Assembly: GCA_035512595.1 (NCBI GenBank)
Contig: DATKDU010000245.1
Location: forward strand, 1 to 10,647
Length of the DNA stretch: 10,647 nucleotides
Direction: 5' to 3'
Source: DATKDU01 sp035512595
GTDB taxonomy: Bacteria > Planctomycetota > Planctomycetia > Pirellulales > Pirellulaceae
Positions within the stretch are counted from its first letter, which is position 1, and each line of letters opens with the position of its first letter. This document shows, one piece after another, positions 6,689-10,647 of this stretch. A program made the position numbers and the translations under genes. The notes beneath the pieces are model-generated. The model did not search any database. It was not told the origin of the DNA and saw only the letters and a program-made list of their open reading frames with translations.

Positions 6689-6707
6689 AACGGATTTCAA
6701 TCCGTTC
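6688..6707. repeat. Stem-loop at the end of the isomerase gene (possible terminator)
   Basis: GAACGGATT (6688-6696) and AATCCGTTC (6699-6707) form a perfect 9-bp stem, best drawn as eight pairs with a TTCA tetraloop. The stem begins at the last base of the isomerase stop codon. The bases after it are CC-rich, not T-rich, so it may stabilise the 3' end or be another palindromic repeat instead of an intrinsic terminator. Confidence 0.55.
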
Positions 6708-6731
6708 ACCGCCCCCGACCAGGTCGTATTT

Positions 6732-6810
6732 CACAAGCCTGAAGCGCAAGCGAAGGACCGCACTCCACTCGCAAAAACGGCCTTTCCTTCGCTTGCGCTT
6801 CAGGCTTGTG
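6732..6810. repeat. Long perfect hairpin repeat (CACAAGCC family), copy 2
   Basis: The left arm (6732-6757) starts CACAAGCCTGAAGCGC. The right arm (6785-6810) is its exact reverse complement over 26 bases, and the loop is 27 bases. The loop text TCCACTCGC and CGGCCTTTCC matches the loop of copy 1 at 2193-2279. It lies between two convergent genes and overlaps the 3' end of the aminotransferase, whose stop codon (6800-6802) and last few codons are repeat sequence. It could act as a bidirectional transcription barrier, but its kinship with copy 1 marks it as a dispersed repeat. Confidence 0.85.
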
Positions 6811-7912
6811 GAGTCTTCGCCAACCGCCGCAGCACCTCGATCCCCCGCTCGATCGTTTGGTCTGGGGCCGCATACGAAATGCGAAAGTGCGTGTCGCGCT
6901 GGCTGAAGATGTTGCCGGGGATGACCAGCAGATTGTTTTCGATCGCCTCGCTGACGAACTGACTGCCACTGCCGTGCGGCGCCTTGGGGAAGGCATAGAA
7001 AGCGCCGCCGGGAGGGGTTAGTTCGTACATATCGGTCAGCCCCGCCACGATCAGGTCCCGCTTCTTGCGATACGCGTCCATGTAGGACGACGTATCGACG
7101 TCCATCGCGGCCAGGCCGGCCCATTGCACCGGCGTCGGCGCGCAGACGAACGTGTATTGCTGGAGCTTGATCATCGTGTCGATCACTTCGGCCGGGCCGT
7201 GGACGTAACCCAGCCGCCAGCCGGTCATGCCGTGGCTTTTGGAAAAGCCGTCGATGACGATCGTCCGGTCGTTGTATCTCGCGGGCGAATCAAACGGCAC
7301 GTCGTAGCAGAACGAGCTGTAGATCTCGTCGGAGAGGAGCGCGATGTTCCTTTCGGCGGCGAGCTGCGCCAGCCCATCCATTTCCTCGCGGCTGGCGATT
7401 ACGCCCGTGGGATTGGCCGGGCTGTTGAGCAGGATCAGCTTCGTCCGCGGCGTGATCGCGGCCGCCACCTTGTTCAGATCGATGCGAAAGTCAGGGTAGG
7501 TATCGATGATCACCGGCACTCCGCCGACGAGCTTCGTCAGGGCGGTGTACATCACGAAGTAGGGATCGAAGACGATCACTTCGTCCCCCGGATTGACCAG
7601 CGACCACATCGTCAAGCTGAGGCCGCCGCTGGTGCCGCTGGAGACGAAGACCTTGCGGTCGCTGTGGCCGTACTGGGCGTCGATCCGGGCCTGCAGCTTC
7701 TCGCGGAGCTGCGCCATCCCCTGCGTGAGCGAGTAGCTGTTCTTGCCGGCGTCGATGGCGTCGATGCACGCGGCTTTCACCTCCGCGGGCACATCGAAAT
7801 CGGGCTGGCCGATCGACAGGTTGATCGGCTCGGTCATCTTCGCGGCCAGGTCGAACACCTTGCGAATGCCGCTGGAGTCAAAGGCGCTCGTTCGGTCGGC
7901 GATCCAGGACAT
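6800..7912 (-). CDS. Pyridoxal-phosphate-dependent aminotransferase, class I/II
   Basis: The 370-residue product is a fold-type I aminotransferase of the aspartate aminotransferase family. Visible active-site elements are LNSPANPTG (Asn167), SDEIYSSF (Asp195, Tyr198), the Schiff-base lysine Lys225 in GFSKSHGMTGWRLGY, and Arg344 in FRISYA, which would hold the substrate carboxylate. It moves an amino group between an amino acid and a 2-oxo acid in the cytoplasm; aspartate or aromatic substrates are plausible but not decidable. The N-terminal start MSWIADRTSAFDSSGIRKVF is normal. There is no clear Shine-Dalgarno; the bases before the ATG are C-rich. The last residues (PQA) and the TGA stop come from a dispersed hairpin repeat, so the natural C-terminus has probably been replaced or trimmed slightly. 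It converges on the isomerase gene. Confidence 0.93.
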   Translation of the reverse strand: MSWIADRTSAFDSSGIRKVFDLAAKMTEPINLSIGQPDFDVPAEVKAACIDAIDAGKNSYSLTQGMAQLREKLQARIDAQYGHSDRKVFVSSGTSGGLSLTMWSLVNPGDEVIVFDPYFVMYTALTKLVGGVPVIIDTYPDFRIDLNKVAAAITPRTKLILLNSPANPTGVIASREEMDGLAQLAAERNIALLSDEIYSSFCYDVPFDSPARYNDRTIVIDGFSKSHGMTGWRLGYVHGPAEVIDTMIKLQQYTFVCAPTPVQWAGLAAMDVDTSSYMDAYRKKRDLIVAGLTDMYELTPPGGAFYAFPKAPHGSGSQFVSEAIENNLLVIPGNIFSQRDTHFRISYAAPDQTIERGIEVLRRLAKTPQA

Positions 7913-8134
7913 GGGGGTCGGAGGTCAGAGGTTAGAAAGGGCAAAATGATCAATGCAAAATGCAAAGTGCAAAAGTCAGCAGCGAGACGAACTCATTTTG
8001 ACTTTTGCATTTTGCAATGGTCATTTTGCATTGCCGGCAACCTGAGTATCGGACGAGAGGAGGCGCCTCACAAGGACAGTGGCGATACGCTAAAAGCCGA
8101 TTCTACGAAATCAGCATCTGAATCTCCGTCGGCT
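7913..8134. other. Intergenic DNA upstream of the aminotransferase
   Basis: No gene is seen here. It holds a TGCAAA-based inverted repeat (7941-8034), a perfect 10-bp palindrome GAGGCGCCTC (8060-8069), and a wider inverted pair AGCCGA (8095-8100) with TCGGCT (8129-8134). The aminotransferase promoter should lie in this stretch, but no convincing pair of boxes stood out. Confidence 0.5.
7941..8034. repeat. Inverted repeat built from TGCAAAA heptamers
   Basis: The left arm (7941-7978) contains GCAAAATGATCA, then repeated TGCAAAA/TGCAAAG units, then AAAAGTCA. The right arm (7999-8034) is its reverse complement with two substitutions and one heptamer fewer. A 20-base spacer separates the arms. 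AT content is clearly above that of the flanking genes. The heptamer count difference suggests slippage or unequal exchange within the arms. Function unknown; it lies between the aminotransferase start and the RAYT module. Confidence 0.75.
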
Positions 8135-8162
8135 CTTACGCCGAAGGCGTTGCGTCCTCCAG
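8135..8162 (-). repeat. Outer REP of the RAYT module, left copy
   Basis: This 28-base segment is the exact reverse complement of 8802-8829. It contains the hairpin ACGCC-GAA-GGCGT (8138-8150). On the minus strand the hairpin is preceded by CTGGAGGACGCAAC, including a GGAG tetranucleotide of the kind seen next to REP hairpins in some bacteria. It lies 70 bases beyond the stop codon of the transposase. Confidence 0.88.
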
Positions 8163-8187
8163 AATACGAACGCCAATTGATTAATCC

Positions 8188-8211
8188 CAACCCCGAAGGG
8201 GTTGCGCCCGC
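8188..8211 (-). repeat. Inner REP of the RAYT module, left copy
   Basis: CAACCCC (8188-8194), loop GAA, GGGGTTG (8198-8204), then CGCCCGC. It is the reverse complement of 8704-8727 at every position except within the three-base loop region (GAA against AAC). On the minus strand the head GCGGGCGCAAC comes before the hairpin. It ends 21 bases past the transposase stop codon. Confidence 0.87.
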
Positions 8212-8232
8212 GACGCCGCACAGTCGGTCCCT

Positions 8233-8688
8233 TCAATCCCACAAATATCTCTCATCCCACTCCACCTCGTGTTTCTGCAGAAAGGCCCGCAGTTCATCCT
8301 GAAACGTCATCCGCCGATGGTGCTCCTCCTGGTTGGCGATGTACCGTTCGACTTCCGGCAAGTTTGACTTGCTCACCGAAAACGTCGCATACCCGCCTTG
8401 CCATTCAAAGTCACTCAGCTTCGGTTGCTGCTCCTTCAGCCACAGATTTGAGACGCGCTTGATCTCCTTGACCCACTCGGCCTGGGTGACGGTTCGGCCA
8501 AACCTTGCCAGCAGGTGAACGTGATCCTCGACGCCGCCCGTGAGAATCGGCGGGCAGCCCAACCGTTTGGAGATTTCGCCGATCTCTGCGTGCAACCGTT
8601 CCCGCAGCGACTTGTCTTGAAGGAAGGGCTGTCGGTTTTTGGTGGAAAACACGAGGTGGATATAAACGGCGGACAAGGACTGGGGCAT
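8233..8688 (-). CDS. REP-associated tyrosine transposase (IS200-like, Y1 HUH family)
   Basis: The 151-residue product is a single-domain IS200-type HUH nuclease of the RAYT kind. Diagnostic parts are the N-terminal strand AVYIHLVFSTKNRQPFL, the metal-binding HUH motif GVEDHVHLLARF (His56 and His58), KEIKRVSNLWLKE, WQGGYATFSVS, and the candidate catalytic Tyr116 in VERYIANQEEHH followed by FQDELRAFL. Such enzymes nick single-stranded hairpins and are thought to move or maintain REP sequences. The ATG at 8688 has AGGAG seven bases upstream. All key residues are present, with no frameshift, so it is probably active. It lies inside two nested pairs of inverted REPs with no accessory gene, as expected for a domesticated RAYT and not an IS605 element with tnpB. 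The upstream inner REP touches the ribosome binding site region and could influence expression. Confidence 0.93.
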   Translation of the reverse strand: MPQSLSAVYIHLVFSTKNRQPFLQDKSLRERLHAEIGEISKRLGCPPILTGGVEDHVHLLARFGRTVTQAEWVKEIKRVSNLWLKEQQPKLSDFEWQGGYATFSVSKSNLPEVERYIANQEEHHRRMTFQDELRAFLQKHEVEWDERYLWD

Positions 8689-8703
8689 GGTGCGGCTCCT
8701 GAG

Positions 8704-8727
8704 GCGGGCGCAACCCCGTTGGGGTTG
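8704..8727 (+). repeat. Inner REP of the RAYT module, right copy
   Basis: Head GCGGGCG (8704-8710), then CAACCCC, loop GTT, GGGGTTG (8711-8727). It is the inverted partner of 8188-8211. It begins 15 bases upstream of the transposase ATG, so on the transcript the hairpin would sit just before the AGGAG ribosome binding site. Confidence 0.87.
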
Positions 8728-8770
8728 TGTGCCAAAAATTTACACGAATCGTGATCGTTTCCATTCGTTA

Positions 8771-8801
8771 CCCAACGTAGCCGCTGCGCGGCAACGTTGG
8801 G
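8771..8801. repeat. REP-like compound hairpin next to the outer REP
   Basis: CCCAACGT (8771-8778) pairs with ACGTTGGG (8794-8801). After one A-A mismatch, an inner stem GCCGC (8780-8784) pairs with GCGGC (8788-8792) around the loop TGC. A GTAG tetranucleotide (8777-8780) lies at the junction. It directly abuts the outer REP at 8802-8829. There is no matching inverted copy on the other side of the transposase in this window. Confidence 0.75.
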
Positions 8802-8829
8802 CTGGAGGACGCAACGCCTTCGGCGTAAG
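8802..8829 (+). repeat. Outer REP of the RAYT module, right copy
   Basis: CTGGAGGACGCAAC followed by the hairpin ACGCC-TTC-GGCGT (8814-8826) and AAG. All 28 bases are the exact reverse complement of 8135-8162. It lies 12 bases beyond the stop codon of the alpha/beta hydrolase gene, so it also forms the 3' end region of that gene. Confidence 0.88.
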
Positions 8830-8841
8830 TTATTGCGAGAA

Positions 8842-10647
8842 TCACGGTTTGGACTGCGCTCGACTCCGATCGACCGGTTGAAACTGCTTGAGAGGCCAAT
8901 TCAACGCGCCCGAAACGCCCCACACAAAACTCCAATCCTTGTCGCCGTCGTATTCCATGATCAACGGGCATCGTTCAGCGGCCAGTGCCGCCACGACCGA
9001 GACGTCCATGGTCCGCTGCACGTTGAGCACTGTCGGCAGTTCGGGGGCTTTTCCGACCGGCGCATTGGCGAACACCATCGTGGCCCGCGGCTCAAAGAGC
9101 GCGGTGAGTAGCAGTACGCCGCACATTTCGTGCTCGCCGGTCAGCGAGATTTGCGAACCGCTGAACTGCTCCATCTGCTTCACGGCCTGAATCGCCCGCC
9201 GAACGTCGTAGACCTGACAACTCTCAAGCGTTTCCCCAAGCAAATAGAATCGCCGGCGGTTCTGGATCTGCTTCTTTTCACTTTGGTCCCACCGTGTTTT
9301 TCCAACTCCTCGAGGCGCGACAAACACCGACGCCCTGCGGTCATGGGTGGTCACCTTTGTAATTTGGCCCAAGAGTCGGATATACTCGTCTGGGGTCGCG
9401 GCCTCAGAATTGCCAGGGAAAAGAGTTTGAATGGCTGCCGTTTGTACGTCGAAGCGATCAGCGCTCAATATGGAGATGCTCACCGTTTCCGGCTTCTTGC
9501 CCGATGACGCGCTGACGACTAATAACTCCACGACTACTCCCGGCTCGCTCTCAAACTCGAACCGTCTCAGTTTCAGGCCGTCGTGTTGTTGTTCGTGGAT
9601 CTGCCGCAGCTCAACGTGGCCAGCTCGCTCCGGCCACGCCCGCAGTGATTTCTCCTTGATCTGCTTCATCCACCCCTCCCGCATCTTCTCCCACTCCTCC
9701 TTGCTCTCCGGCACTTTCGGCGGCGGGGCGGCCGCGACAAATGTCTCGTGAATTCTCGTGTTGATCTGATCCTCCGGCAGCTTGTCGAAGACTTTCAATT
9801 GCTCCGGCTCGAAGAATTTTTCGGCGTGGTTGGTGACCGGGCCGCCCTCGCCCTTGAGGTGGTGGTTGAACCACCGCATGGCGGTGACTTGCAGCTCCTG
9901 CGTGTCCTTGTGGCCGCCGCTGGTGATGTTCAGGCCGATCTGGTCGCGCTTGCCCAGTAGCGTGTAGATGCGGCGGGCCTTGTCGAAGACGCGGACGACG
10001 CCGTCGAGCGGGAAAATGCCGTCGCTGTCGGTGTTGCTGATGAGCAGCGGCCGCGGGGCGACGAGGGCCGCCACCTGCGGATAATCCCAGCGGTAGGTGT
10101 TGACCATGTACATGCAGTCGCAGTGCCCCTCGACGCAGCCATCGACCACGTGGTTCTGCAGGTCCGTGATGCCAGCGACCGGCACCGCGCACTTGATCCG
10201 CTCATCGATCGCGGCAATCCACCAGGAATAGGCTCCGCCGCCGCTGCGGCCGGTGACCCCCAGTTTTTCGCCGTCAACTTCGGGGCGCGACTGGAGATAG
10301 TCGAGGGCCCGCACGCAGTTCCACGCTTCGACGCCGGCCGGCGTGTAGCCCCGATTGAGCCACCACCACATGCCGTAGCGGTAGGTGCCGTGGTGGATCC
10401 CTTCGATCTCGCTGAGCTGGAGCGTGTCGATGACGAGGCAGACGTAGCCGTTGCGAGCGAACCACGCGCCGTGGTGCTGGTAGTGGCTCTTGGCGCCGTA
10501 GCTGATCCCGTCCTTTTTGACGTTGCCGTGGCCGCAGACGTAGAGGATGGCAGGGTATCGAGTGTGGCCCACTCGCTCCGCGAGTGGGTCTGTTGGCGAG
10601 CGGGGGGCGTCGGAATCAGGCGAGCGGGGGGCGTTAGCCCCCTGATT
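8842..10647 (-). CDS. Alpha/beta hydrolase, acetylxylan-esterase-like, two-domain (5' end outside window)
   Basis: The frame is open from the right edge (10647) to the TGA at 8842-8844: 602 codons without a start region, so the N-terminus lies outside. The core opens with YPAILYVCGHG. The nucleophile is in GVTGRSGGGAYSWW (serine codon about 10243-10245). PRPLLISNTDSDGIFPLDG carries the likely acid, and GGHKDTQEL the histidine. A second hydrolase-like half follows (FYLLGETLESCQVYDVRRAIQAV, LTGEHEMCGV, LIMEYDGDKDW) with no Gly-x-Ser-x-Gly serine, so it is probably non-catalytic. Family members act as secreted carbohydrate esterases or cleave small esters; the substrate is unknown. The codons next to the edge encode low-complexity repeat sequence before the conserved core. 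A GTG at 10572 could be a start, but that would remove the family's N-terminal region and signal. The outer REP follows the stop. Confidence 0.85.
   Translation of the reverse strand, partial: NQGANAPRSPDSDAPRSPTDPLAERVGHTRYPAILYVCGHGNVKKDGISYGAKSHYQHHGAWFARNGYVCLVIDTLQLSEIEGIHHGTYRYGMWWWLNRGYTPAGVEAWNCVRALDYLQSRPEVDGEKLGVTGRSGGGAYSWWIAAIDERIKCAVPVAGITDLQNHVVDGCVEGHCDCMYMVNTYRWDYPQVAALVAPRPLLISNTDSDGIFPLDGVVRVFDKARRIYTLLGKRDQIGLNITSGGHKDTQELQVTAMRWFNHHLKGEGGPVTNHAEKFFEPEQLKVFDKLPEDQINTRIHETFVAAAPPPKVPESKEEWEKMREGWMKQIKEKSLRAWPERAGHVELRQIHEQQHDGLKLRRFEFESEPGVVVELLVVSASSGKKPETVSISILSADRFDVQTAAIQTLFPGNSEAATPDEYIRLLGQITKVTTHDRRASVFVAPRGVGKTRWDQSEKKQIQNRRRFYLLGETLESCQVYDVRRAIQAVKQMEQFSGSQISLTGEHEMCGVLLLTALFEPRATMVFANAPVGKAPELPTVLNVQRTMDVSVVAALAAERCPLIMEYDGDKDWSFVWGVSGALNWPLKQFQPVDRSRAQSKP
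10568..10588. repeat. In-frame REP-like palindrome within the hydrolase gene
   Basis: CCCACTCGC (10568-10576), loop TCC, GCGAGTGGG (10580-10588) form a perfect 9-bp stem. It is read in the hydrolase frame as D-P-L-A-E-R-V-G, immediately before the conserved core strand. The form (long arms, three-base loop) is the same as the intergenic palindromes in this window. Confidence 0.75.
10595..10647. repeat. Tandem and palindromic repeat at the window edge, in the hydrolase frame
   Basis: GGCGAGCGGGGGGCGT occurs twice (10595-10610 and 10619-10634) with a 24-base period, a multiple of three. The right unit is part of a hairpin: AATCAGG (10614-10620) pairs with CCTGATT (10641-10647), and inside it GGGGGC-GTTA-GCCCCC. 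Translated on the minus strand it gives APRSPDSD then APRSPTDP, low-complexity peptide unlike the rest of the enzyme. The repeat may continue beyond the window. Confidence 0.7.

Noticed and set aside
6688..6707. Classical rho-independent terminator after the isomerase gene
   Set aside because: The stem is good but the following bases are C-rich with no T-tract, so it is listed as a stem-loop only.
7124..8302. 392-codon plus-strand frame
   Set aside because: Antisense to the aminotransferase, then translation through the TGCAAAA repeat and REPs. No domain is recognisable.
8135..8829. Conventional IS element with terminal inverted repeats and a DDE transposase
   Set aside because: The encoded protein is an HUH tyrosine enzyme that does not use terminal inverted repeats, each flanking repeat is itself a hairpin, and no target duplication is seen.

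Overview
The window looks like a chromosomal segment of a planctomycete, most likely of the Pirellulales type. The genes point that way: a secreted PQQ-type beta-propeller protein opening with an FRGP motif, a lipoprotein with two DUF1080 (3-keto-disaccharide hydrolase) domains, a Tat-exported TIM-barrel sugar isomerase/epimerase, and a two-domain alpha/beta hydrolase of the acetylxylan-esterase-like type. GC is high, Shine-Dalgarno sites are patchy, and intergenic DNA is full of short palindromes. This assignment rests on recognised protein style, not on a database search.

Layout. Positions 1-352 hold hairpin-rich DNA and the C-terminal remnant of a response regulator receiver domain. 357-1643 (-) is citrate synthase, with a good sigma70-like promoter at 1703-1731. 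The 1644-2464 gap has no convincing gene. It carries a G10 tract, an operator-like palindrome (1970-1990) and a mosaic of at least six hairpin repeats (2162-2430). From 5667 down to 2465 four genes lie on the minus strand: double-DUF1080 lipoprotein, Phd-like antitoxin, RelE/ParE-like toxin, and the PQQ-propeller protein. Divergent from these, 5789-6688 (+) is the Tat-signal isomerase. It converges on a PLP aminotransferase (6800-7912, -), whose last codons and stop lie inside an 80-bp hairpin repeat related to the one at 2193-2279.

7913-8841 is a REP/RAYT module. A 151-aa IS200-like single-HUH tyrosine transposase (REP-associated tyrosine transposase type) sits inside two nested pairs of inverted REP-like palindromes. 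The outer pair is identical over 28 bp; the inner pair is identical over 24 bp except in the hairpin loop. Two unrelated hairpins share the head G-R-CGCAAC. The upstream inner REP abuts the ribosome binding site of the transposase.

8842-10647 (-) is a large alpha/beta hydrolase that runs off the right edge still open. The 80 bp at the edge consist of palindromic and tandem repeat sequence that stays in frame with the hydrolase, so repeat DNA seems to have been inserted into the coding region and translated.

Functionally, the double-DUF1080 lipoprotein, isomerase, propeller protein and esterase-like hydrolase fit extracytoplasmic polysaccharide or glycoside breakdown. Citrate synthase and the aminotransferase are core metabolism. 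The toxin-antitoxin pair and the RAYT module are the mobile or selfish component. The most interesting signal is the palindromic repeat ecology: a symmetric RAYT unit plus repeat DNA that has entered coding sequence at two places.
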